Source of the DNA: Atrina japonica
Taxonomy: Eukaryota > Mollusca > Bivalvia > Pterioida > Pinnidae
Direction: 5' to 3'
DNA length: 64,000 nucleotides
Assembly: GCA_030159075.1 (NCBI GenBank)
Contig: BROG01000081.1
Span: 513,501 to 577,500 of the forward strand
Shown here: in pieces, positions 22,821 through 32,082 of the stretch
Position numbering within the stretch: position 1 is the stretch's first letter
Layout of the letters: each line of letters starts with the position of its first letter
Notes under the pieces: generated by a model
Told to the model about the DNA's origin: nothing
Database searches by the model: none
The model's input: the letters and a program-made list of their open reading frames with translations, nothing else
Program-made: the position numbers and the translations under genes

Positions 22821-23763
22821 GAATCCTTCGTCTATTTTGTCTTGTATTGTTTATCTGGTGCTAGGGGTGACTTCAAAGGGTCCTTTATTGATTGACAGTA
22901 ATCAGGTGTATAGAAAATTTCATATCTATTATCAGATGTAAAAATGTGTATACATAAGTTGTAAGTCAAACAATGTCTTGTTTTTGAATTGGTTATGTAC
23001 TATTACAAAAGATGACAGAATAATGGATGTGCATTAATTAGACAACTTAACTTGATACAATTAAAATTAGAGTTTCAATCTCAAGAATTTTTTTAAATGA
23101 ATTTAATGAGGTCAGAAACTAATTAATGTGTTCATATACTCAGGTTCATGTGATTAAGAATTTCCAAACAGTGTTATCCTCATCTGATTTATTGAATGTC
23201 AATTTACACTTTCAAGTTCTTTATTTTGCTAAACTATAACTCTGGTATTATGTTGAATATATATACACATCTTATATCTGCCATTGGAAGAAGTCAAAAT
23301 GTGGTGTTTTTAAATTCATTTAATGGAATGTTCCATGATTTTAATAATTAACCTAGCTTTAAGGAGTGAACAAATGTTACAGAGAGTCTGACTGTTATGG
23401 CTGATGTGAGCTATGGTTGAAGTATATTGACAGTTTTTAGTAATGCAGACATTTCAGTTTTGAGCATCATGAACTCTGTACATAAAAGAATTACTGGTAG
23501 GCATATTTAAAAACATTGGTGGTCTCAAGGGATTTGCAAAAGAACTTTGTATTACATACTCTTAATGAACTTAAATGCTTGCAGCAACAGTTTGAAACAA
23601 TTGTGTTTATTCAGTTGAAATTTCACTTTTCTCCTCTGTGTATGAAATGGGAAATCTTAGGATATATTTAAGTCATTGTATCAAATCGTTTTAAATTTGT
23701 TAATTTTATCTTAATGTTGAATTTTATCTATGTAACTTTATTTACTTGAATATCTTTCTCTGA
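22821..23763 (+). other. Presumed CLN3 3' UTR and flank
   Basis: AT-rich, no open coding block. I see no strong canonical AATAAA close to the stop; ATTAAA-like words occur near 23058. The cleavage site cannot be placed. Confidence 0.35.
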
Positions 23764-23764
23764 G

Positions 23765-24076
23765 TGTGGATAGTGATACCTATCAAGAGGATAGTGACAT
23801 CTATCATGAGGATAGTGATACCTGCCTTGAGGATAGTGATACCTGACATGAGGATAGTGATGCCTGTCATGAGGATAGTGATGCCTGTCATGAGGATAAT
23901 GATACCTGCCTTGAGGATAGTGATACCTGACATGAGGATAGTGATGCCTGTCATGAGGATAGTGATACCTATCATGTGGATACTAATACCTTTCATGTGG
24001 ATAGTAATACCCATCACACGGAGAGTAATACCCATAATGTGGATAGCCATACCTGTCATGTGGATGTGCATTACTT
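23765..24076. repeat. 21-bp minisatellite
   Basis: About 15 units of GAGGATAGTGATACCTGYCAT with scattered substitutions, becoming GTGGATAGTAATACCCATCAT to the right. The unit is a multiple of three, so artificial heptad reading frames stay open on both strands. Confidence 0.95.
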
Positions 24077-25170
24077 TCCACTTTGTACTGATTGCTCTGG
24101 ATACATTATCAAAGTTATCTTTATGGATTTTTTACTCATTACAAGTAGGGATTATCATAGTGCATTAAATCATGGTGCATTATATCAAAAATTATAGAGC
24201 ATGTATGTTTGTTTTTTGTGACATACAGGCATGTTATAAATTTCTCTGATTAGTGTACAAATAACGGGCATGGTAGATAGGAATCCTGAAAAAGGGCAGG
24301 TGGGGTAAAATTGTGTCAGGGTTGATGGGCTGCTAAAACCTCAAGCTAGAACACTAATACTACATAATTACATTGAGATTATTTTGTTTTACATTTGAAA
24401 ACTATTTATAGAATGTATATTTTAAGTTAGAGATGAAGAATTAAAATGTATTAAATTATTTTGTGTGTGTGATATATGTACAACATAATTTATCATTGTC
24501 AGTGGCTGAATAGAGACAAGCTTTGGACACCTCTAAAACAGGTAGTGAATTCTTCTTACATCAAAAATTGAATCTCACTTCATGACACAATGAACACAAG
24601 AATTGTCCAAGAATGCTCAGTTTTCAAAATACTTCCAACTTATGAACCTGCTTATGAATCATATTCCTGACAGAACACTGGTAGGTACACAATGATATAC
24701 ATAGTAAATTTGCTTTAAATATAGGAGTTGGCACTTTGATTCCCTTTTCATGTTATACCTAATCAATGGTTTTTATGTGACCTAAATAAAGCCCTTCAAA
24801 AGTGTTTTCCTCCCGACCTGATTTCTTCTAGCTACAACCTGACATTACATGACTAAATGTACCAATATATACTTCCAAAACTTTGAAATAATCTTTACTC
24901 AGGAATACCGCATCTACTCAATATAGAATGCCAATTGTGCACATTGGTTTCAAATTTTATCTGTCCCCTGAAAAAAGTTGCTAGGGATGAAAAAAGGGTT
25001 CTAATTTTGTCTGCTTGGAAAAAGCTAAATGATGAAATATCTCGGAAACTAATCATTTTTACTACAGATATATGCATGAGAAAATTGTTCACTTTAACAA
25101 GCTTTACAAGCTCAGAAAGTTTCAAGGTTGCAGAGGGAATTGAAATTTTAAATTATAAACGTCTGTAAAA
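24077..25170. other. Intergenic stretch
   Basis: No gene, RNA or ordered repeat recognised; AT-rich with scattered short frames. Confidence 0.5.
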
Positions 25171-25850
25171 CTCAGATTTCAGTAGACATATACACCTGAT
25201 AATTGTAGGGAATCGACTAATAAACAATATCGTGAAATTTGTAGATATCAGATCAAAGGTCAAGGTCAAAGCTTAGTTTGAATGTGAATTCAAAATTTCA
25301 ACTCAAAATAGCCCAACAACTATAGAACTTTTATATATAAATTAGTGTTGGAAATTTGTAGGAAATGTGCTGAATAATATTTGTGTGAAGTTTCAAGGTC
25401 AAGGTCACAGCTCAGTTTGCAAAATTTCCACTAAAAATAGCTGAAAAACTAGAATATATATATATATATGCTAGTGTTGATGATTCGTAGGGAATATGCT
25501 GAAGAATATTTGAGGAGTTTCAAGGTCAGCAGACCAAAGGTCAAAGTCACTGCTTAATTTGAAAATTTCAACTGGAAATAGCTAAAATAAACAGTACATT
25601 TGTAGGAAATACGCTGAATAATACTCACGTGAATTTTCAAGGTCATCAGGCTAAAGGTCACGGTCACTGCAATTTCTAAATTTCAGCTCAATATAACTCG
25701 ACAACTATAGAACCTTTCTATATAGGTTAGTGTTGAAGATTTGTAGGACATGTACTGAAGAATGTTAGTATGAAGTGCCAAGGTCATCGGATCAAAGGTC
25801 AAGTTCACTGCTCAATTTGAAAATTTCAATTCTAAATAACTCACTTATAG
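25171..25850. repeat. Divergent ~130-bp tandem repeat rich in AAGGTCA
   Basis: About five decayed units share a GTTTCAAGGTCAAGGTCAC-type core, a TTTGAAAATTTCAACT segment and a GTAGGAAATATGCTGAAGAA segment. The GGTCA words form direct repeats such as AAAGGTCAAGGTCAAAG at 25255. Confidence 0.75.
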
Positions 25851-26189
25851 AATTGCTTTTACAGATCGGTTCTTGATATCAAATTCATAGTTTTTAGTTA
25901 TGCTCTATAGGTTACCAGAAGCCGTGTCAAAGCTTTAACTCTAGTTTGGTCGAATGACCCCTTTTTTCTCGAGCAAAAAGTTCGGCTTTAGTTTTATTTA
26001 TGTAAGAACTTTGACGAGACTACGGTACCTGCCATATGTGTATTTTTGTGCATCTTACCTTGAACTGTCTTTTAATAGGCTAAACTTAAAACGCTTTACA
26101 CAAGAAATTGTAGTCACAGAGTTTTGAATGATTGAGGTCCTATGTCAAAGTAGGCGTTGCAATCTTTATTAGCAAAGGTTTGAAATTTT

Positions 26190-26214
26190 ATTGACAGAAA
26201 CGATCGTCTTGAGC
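26190..26214 (+). ncRNA. Half hammerhead motif (5' half missing)
   Basis: Has GACA-GAAAC-GAT-CGTC-TTGAGC but lacks the CTGATGA side and the 5' stem I strand. It marks the start of a truncated monomer and should be inactive. Confidence 0.5.
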
Positions 26215-26528
26215 ATTATAACTTTGGTATTATGTCTACAATATTTATAACCACTAGGTCGTTGCTACTGCTGGTGGACCATTTGAGTCCCCGAGGGTAT
26301 ACATAAACCTAGTACTTGGTCTTTCGGTAACCGCTGATAACCCTATACTAAAGTAAAAAGTAATATTTCGCAGTGATAACACCATTTAAATTCTAAATTT
26401 TTCAAACGCTAAAATAGTCATTTTTGTATAGTGGTTAGTCTTAGACGGATTTGGCTATGCATTTAGATTTATTTTTTGGCCTGGTCTTATACCACTTTTC
26501 CTTTAAAAACTTTTTTATTAAAATTGGA

Positions 26529-26572
26529 GCTCAACTGATGAAGTCTAATTGACAGAAACGATCGTCTTGAGC
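26529..26572 (+). ncRNA. Type I hammerhead ribozyme motif, copy 1
   Basis: In order: stem I strand GCTCAA, core CTGATGA, stem II strands GTC/GAC around TAATT, core GAAA, a minimal stem III (ACG-AT-CGT), GTC, then TTGAGC closing stem I. Predicted cleavage lies after GTC at 26566. An A faces an A at the stem II base (10.1/11.1), where G-C is usual, which may weaken activity. Confidence 0.6.
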
Positions 26573-26999
26573 ATTATAATTTTCGTATTAAGTCCACAAT
26601 ATTTGATTATCTGACTTATCATCCACGTTCTGTTACCATTTGTAATCTTTATCATAATAAATTTCTTCAAACTGAAAAATATATTGCATTGTCTTGAAAT
26701 ATCACACCCCAATTAAAAGACAATGAGATGAAATAGTCTATCATCGGCGGAGACTCGGTGCTGTTCTGACTAGAAGAACAGTTAATATCAATCTATGTAT
26801 CTTTTATATGACTACCAGTGTAATATTGAAAAGTGACCCCAACAGAAAACTACCGAGGTCATTATTCTACGTAGAAATCATTTTACAGACATATATAGAT
26901 AAATAACCCGGGTTCCAGGATTTAGAAAAGTGCACAACAAAGGGAATATGAACGGCGAGAGATGTTGACACATTGATCCCATATACAAATTTAGGGTAG

Positions 27000-27030
27000 G
27001 AATTTTGACCTTGACCTTTGACCCCATGAT
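27000..27030. other. TGACCTTGACCTTTGACC word
   Basis: Three TGACCT/TGACC half-sites in direct repeat, the mirror orientation of the AAGGTCA repeats at 25.2-25.8 kb. It may be part of the same decayed repeat. Confidence 0.4.
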
Positions 27031-27246
27031 CATAAAACTTTGTCACAATAATCCCGAACTATATTTCGTATTTTCATATATCGGTTTTGTATTTATGACA
27101 TTTGTTTAAAAATAATTTGTCATTTTAAACGTCCGCACATGGCTTGTTTATGAACAGATTTCAATTTTATTTGCAAACTTTGTAGATATTGAATTAACGA
27201 TCATGCAAAATTTTATACACATCTGATCATTGGAGGGTGAAAAAAG

Positions 27247-28292
27247 ATATACAATATTGCTACAGAGCAAGGTTCATAGGTATACAATATAAGCACAGAG
27301 CAAGGTTTATAGATATACAATATAAGTACAGAGCAAGGTTTATAGATATACAATATAAGAACAGAGCAAGGTTCTTAGATATACAATATAAGTACAGAGC
27401 AAGGTTCTTAGAAATGCAATGTTAGTATAGATCACAGGTTTTTAGATATACAATATAAGTACAGAGCAAGGTCCTTAGACATACAATATAAGTATAGAGC
27501 AAGGTTCTTAGATATACAATATAAGTACAGAGCAAGGTTCTTAGATATACAATATAAGTACAGAGCAAGGTTCTTAGATATACAATATAAGTACAGAGCA
27601 AGGTTCTTAGAAATGCAATGTTAGTATAGATCACAGGTTTTTAGATATACAATATAAGTACAGAGCAAGGTCCTTAGACATACAATATAAGTACAGAGCA
27701 AGGTTCTTAGATATACAATATAAGTACAGAGCAAGGTTCTTAGAAATGCAATGTTAGTATAGATCACAGGTTTTTAGATATACAATATAAGTACAGAGCA
27801 AGGTCCTTAGACATACAATATAAGTACAGAGCAAGGTTCTTAGATATACAATATAAGTATAGAGCAAGGTCCTTAGATATACAATATAAGTATAGAGCAA
27901 GGTTTATAGATATACAATATAAGTATAGAGCAAGGTTTATAGATATACAATATAAGTATAGAGCAAGGTTCTTAGATATACAATATAAGTACAGAGCAAG
28001 GTTCTTAGACATACAATATAAGTATAGAGCAAGGTTCTTAGATATACAATATAAGTACAGAGCAAGGTTCTTAGACATACAATATAAGTATAGAGCAAGG
28101 TTCTTAGATATACAATATAAGTACAGAGCAAGGTTCTTAGACATACAATATAAGTATAGAGCAAGGTTTATAGATATACAATATAAGTACAGAGCAAGGT
28201 TTATAGATATACAATATAAGTATAGAGCAAGGTTTATAGATATACAATATAAGTACAGAGCAAGGTCCTTAGATATACAATATTAGTACAGA
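27247..28292. repeat. 33-bp minisatellite with higher-order structure
   Basis: Around 31 units of TTAGATATACAATATAAGTA + CAGAGCAAGGTTC. A variant unit (GAAATGCAATGTTAGTATAG, then ATCACAGGTTTT) recurs at about 27412, 27610 and 27744, which shows block duplication of several units. The 33-bp length keeps an 11-residue artificial frame (CISKNLALYLY) open on the minus strand. Confidence 0.97.
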
Positions 28293-28965
28293 TCTGTCGC
28301 CAAATGCTCGACACCGCACCTTTTGGCAAACTTTTCCATTGTGACATCACAATCAGATGGTCCGTCAAACGTGTGATTATGACGACACAATCGAATGACA
28401 TAAAAAAGCACACGGAGAGCGACGTTTCAGACATTTGGCGATAGGTCAGTTGACAAACAATATGTATATTTACTTCATTTAAAATTTTAAATTTTGATAC
28501 CAAAATTAAGCCTCCGCTACAGGTCTAACAAGGTAAACTGGCATTTGTTTAAACACAGTGAGTCTAAATCAAATCACAACATGGGTGAAATGCTACTCGT
28601 CACAAAAATAGAGCTTCAGTAATGCGTAGAGTCTGTGCAAGGCAATATCTTTTTATCCATACAACCTATTTATGGTAAAATCCCGTATTGCTTTGTTTTT
28701 TCGACAGAACCGGATGTGCCACTTTAATTTGGTAGACCTACACCTAACATCTAGAACTTCAATTAGTTCCACTTCAATCTGTTATAACTTTAATTAGACC
28801 CAGTATTGCTTGATTTTAAAGGAATAAATCAGTAAACAATCTGAATAAACATTTTTGGGAAAAAAATATCGATGCATCACTCTCTATCACTTCTTTTTCT
28901 CGTTGAGTTAAAATATATCTATAGCTATCATTATCAACAAAAAAGTTTAGAAAATACACATACTT
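28293..28965. other. Intergenic stretch between the 33-bp array and repeat locus B
   Basis: No gene recognised. Confidence 0.5.
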
Positions 28966-28976
28966 TTCAAATTGGA

Positions 28977-29022
28977 GCTCAACTGATGAAGTCTAATTGA
29001 CAGAAACGATATCGTCTTGAGC
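28977..29022 (+). ncRNA. Type I hammerhead ribozyme motif, copy 2
   Basis: Same parts as copy 1, but stem III reads ACGAT-ATCGT, a longer self-complementary arm. Stem I is GCTCAA/TTGAGC. Predicted cleavage is after GTC at 29016. Confidence 0.6.
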
Positions 29023-29338
29023 ATTATAACTTTGGTATTATGTTTATAATATTTATAACCACTAGGTCGTTGCCACTGCTGGTGGACCGTTTGAGTCCCC
29101 GAGGGTATACATAAACCTAGTACCTGGTATTTCGGTACTAGCTGTTCATCTTATACTTAAGTAATTTTGGCACTGTTAACACCATTTTAATTTGAAAATT
29201 TTCTAAAGCTAAGATAGTCATTTTTTTGTTTTACAATGGTTACTTTTAGACGGATTTCGGCTATACTTTTAGAGATATTATTTGGCCTTGTATGATACCA
29301 CTTTATCTTTAGAAAATACACATACTTTTCAAATTGGA

Positions 29339-29384
29339 GCTCAACTGATGAAGTCTAATAGACAGAAACGATATCGTCTTGAGC
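29339..29384 (+). ncRNA. Type I hammerhead ribozyme motif, copy 3
   Basis: Stem I GCTCAA/TTGAGC, CTGATGA, stem II GTCT/AGAC around AAT (one pair longer than in copies 1-2), GAAA, stem III ACGAT/ATCGT, cleavage after GTC at 29378. It keeps the A/A opposition at the stem II base. Confidence 0.62.
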
Positions 29385-29464
29385 ATTATAACTTTGGTAT
29401 TATGTTTATAATATTTCAAAAGAGGTCATCAGTATAACTGAAATTTAATATAACTGTAAATTTC

Positions 29465-29640
29465 CGGAAAAAGTGGTATCATACAAGGCCAAATGATAAA
29501 TATAATTGCGTTGCCAAATCCGTCTAAGAGTACCCAAAGTAAAATGAATACCCTAGCTTTTGAGAAGTTTTAGAAGTAATGGTATCTGAGCGAGATATTA
29601 CTTTAGTGTAAAATAATCAATTAGTTTCGAAATACCAGGT
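29465..29640 (-). repeat. Inverted partial copy of the hammerhead-associated repeat
   Basis: The minus strand reads GTACCTGGTATTTCGAAAC ... CTTAGACGGATTTGGCAACG ... GGCCTTGTATGATACCACTT, matching the right half of the locus B unit but lacking the ribozyme. Confidence 0.65.
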
Positions 29641-29642
29641 AC

Positions 29643-29655
29643 TTACTATCTATCC

Positions 29656-29694
<39 letters not shown>

Positions 29695-29732
29695 ATTTTA
29701 AATATATTGTAACACCCTTCACATATAAAATG

Positions 29733-29806
<74 letters not shown>
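29643..29806. repeat. (TATC)n followed by (TA)n
   Basis: Tetranucleotide repeat 29643-29695 and dinucleotide repeat about 29735-29804. Confidence 0.95.
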
Positions 29807-29808
<2 letters not shown>

Positions 29809-30884
29809 ATACATACGAACAATTTAAATATGTTAAGCTTACAAAATCTAATGATTTTTAAAAAGTTTTCTCCAGCGTACAAAATGCGCAATTATATACA
29901 TGTATTTGATGAGATAACGTGTTGCAATTATTCTATGGGCGTGCAACTGGAGTTTCACTACTTTATGGTTCTTGCAGGCCACAAACTATTTTTTCAGATT
30001 TTCGACGATCAACATTTATGTAGAAAGTATTTGGAGTGTACTTTAACCATATGCAGCATTACTATCGTATCGATAACGTAAATAATAAATTGCGATTTGT
30101 TTGTATAATTACCATGTTTTCACTGTTCTGTATAATTACAAAGTACTAATAAGTATATATATCTAATTAGAAAACAAACATGCATAATTTATGCAATAAC
30201 AAAATACTATAGATTATAATCTTATTTTCGACGATTTTTAATTTGTTTCAGAAACTTAGTTTCCTCAAATTACAATTGAAAAAAAAAAATGTCCAGGTAT
30301 AGAGTTAATGCCAACAATCATGAAAAATTAATTGAAACAGGAAGATAAAAATAAAACATTTACAAAAAAAACTTTAAAAAACTTTATTTAGGTATTTAAA
30401 TAAAAAACTACAATAAACATAATTGTTTGCCTGAGTTTCCATTTGACAACTTTCAAACTGAATTATTAACTAATCAAGTACAGAAGTAACGTCTGTAGCA
30501 CTGATCAAACGCATTGGTAAAGGATTACAAAGAAAAACATCGCGTAACGATACATAGAACGGAAAACAAAAACAATAACATGCAGTAGTCAAGGGGCCGA
30601 TACATTTGCATATTTTATTAACGAAAAGAAACTAATCCTAAAATACACATGTAGGAGAGAGAGATAGAGAGACAGAGAGAGAGACTTCTTCGGACATGTA
30701 CTCAAATTTGTTCTTTTGTATAGTACGGCGCAGTTCAATTTGTATCAATTTCGCCCTTAGATAAGACGGCCATTTAAAAATGAAGGCGAAATTTTCAAGC
30801 TTAATTGAAGTGCGGAGAGTCATGCCATCCATGATACTACGGTGAATAAGTGCGATATTATATATGTGTATATACGCGCGTGTA
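29807..30884. other. Intergenic stretch
   Basis: No gene recognised. A short (GA)n tract lies at 30655-30684. Confidence 0.5.
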
Positions 30885-31150
30885 TTTGTTTTGATTTTGT
30901 ACATCCCCTCAAGAACATTTCACTTATATTGAGATGTCACCAGCTTAAGGTGATGTTCTACAAATTTTGGCCTGTGCTATGGAATGACACAAATGCAGTG
31001 ATGGTTCTTTGACGTGCCACGCCTTCCGCGACACGACTTCGAATGCCGAGCGCTTGGCGAAAGAACAGTCCTACCATTTTAAAATTTTTTGGTATGACCC
31101 GGTCCGGGAATCGAACCCGGGACTTTCCACTTGCGAGTCTACCACCGCAA
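30885..31150 (-). mobile_element. tRNA-derived SINE, divergent subfamily
   Basis: The minus strand carries a B-box-like GGGTTCGATTCCCGGACC (about 31090-31115). A body follows: AGAACCATCACTGCATTTGT, GGCCAAAATTTGTAGAACAT, GGTGACATCTCAATATAAGT, then GAAATGTTCTTGAGGGGATG. These words align with the SINEs at 33.2-33.7 and 42.8-43.1 kb, but with many differences, so this is an older or separate subfamily. Confidence 0.7.
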
Positions 31151-31925
31151 GCATTCGCGCGCGCGTGTGTGTGTAATTCACGTGTGTAATTTCACGTGTG
31201 TACCGTAGTCTTACAGCAGATTCAACAACTTTGCTAGGTTTTTTACTGGTATTTCTAATTAAACGATATGGAATTGAACACATCATTGTATGTATTGATA
31301 CGGAGTTTAGTATAGTATTTGGCTATATTTCTGTATATCTATGTATGACTATTGAGTCTCTGTAGATATGTACATATGCCATTTGATTACTTATTTATGT
31401 AATTAATGTACAACAAAACAAAAATGTAGTATTTCATTAAATATTTCATACAAAAATATAACATTGATAACTATTACAGTTGTTTCTTTCATTGTAATTC
31501 ATCGCTTTAATTACAGTAGATGATTATGTTTCCAGTGCTATACATCATATATTAGGATATAACAACTGTAAAAAATAGGAAGGTAAAGAAAAGAAGTGTA
31601 CATTTAGATACAGACAAGATACCGTACACATAACATATGTCAAATGTCTAAATATACTGGTCATAATCAATATTCTTTTGTAACAAAACATGCAACACAA
31701 TGTTATAATATATTATTCAAATTATATTTACTCGGCTTTGGGATTGGCCTGGATTAGAGAAATGACAATACTTATAAACAGGTCACATCAGATAGCCAAT
31801 TTTCCTTATTTGTATCTCGATGTAAATATTCAATCCAACTGTATCCGGCTAATTAAGTGATATTTTACTTTCTATGTAAATAATTGATGATGGAATCCAA
31901 GGTAAATAAAAGTTATGCTTGTTGT
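31151..31925. other. Intergenic DNA upstream of caveolin A
   Basis: A short (GC)n/(GT)n tract at the left end. The rest is AT-rich and featureless up to the promoter. Confidence 0.5.
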
Positions 31926-31930
31926 CAAGG

Positions 31931-31937
31931 TATAAAG
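31931..31937 (+). promoter_or_regulatory. TATA-like box of caveolin A
   Basis: TATAAAG lies 80 bp upstream of the ATG at 32017, leaving room for a transcription start near 31960 and a 5' UTR of about 55 nt. No other promoter element is claimed. Confidence 0.45.
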
Positions 31938-32016
31938 TAACACACTGCAAAGAAACAGTCACTTTTGCTTTGCTGTCTGTATTGTAACGGAGCGTTTAAA
32001 GTGAAGAATTCACAAG

Positions 32017-32082
32017 ATGGCTGGAGATTCCGATCTGGATATGGTCAATCGTGATCCAAATAGTATAAATGACCATCTCAAG
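32017..32082 (+). CDS. Caveolin A exon 1
   Basis: 22 codons starting MAGDSDLDMVNRDPNSIND, ending in Lys at a phase 0 GTGAGT donor. No earlier in-frame ATG lies downstream of the TATA-like box. Confidence 0.88.

Larger units (their letters stand above)
26190..26580 (+). repeat. ~358-bp dimeric repeat locus A with hammerhead motifs
   Basis: The block GACAGAAACGATCGTCTTGA begins at about 26192 and recurs about 358 bp later at about 26550. Between them lie CTGCTGGTGGACC, GAGTCCCCGAGGGTATAC and CTTAGACGGATTTGGCTATG. The same unit occurs at locus B (28977-29384), and an inverted partial unit at about 29465-29640. I recognise the GGTGGACC ... CCCCGAGGGTAT words from abundant bivalve repeats that carry hammerhead ribozymes. 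Confidence 0.8.
28970..29420 (+). repeat. ~362-bp dimeric repeat locus B with two hammerhead motifs
   Basis: Two full hammerhead motifs in direct orientation, 362 bp apart, enclose one complete unit (GGTGGACCGTTTGAGTCCCC, GGTATTTCGGTACTAGCTG, AGACGGATTTCGGCTATAC). It has the same architecture as locus A. Together they bracket the 33-bp array. Confidence 0.85.

Noticed and set aside
23742..24168. Frames of 109-134 codons on both strands with heptad repeats
   Set aside because: Product of the 21-bp minisatellite; open on both strands, as expected from unit length.
27764..28144. Minus-strand frame of 126 codons with an 11-residue repeat
   Set aside because: Comes from the 33-bp minisatellite, whose unit is a multiple of three; there is no start context or flanking exon.
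31083..31150. tRNA gene on the minus strand
   Set aside because: Has a good B box but a poor A box, and it continues into a SINE-like body.
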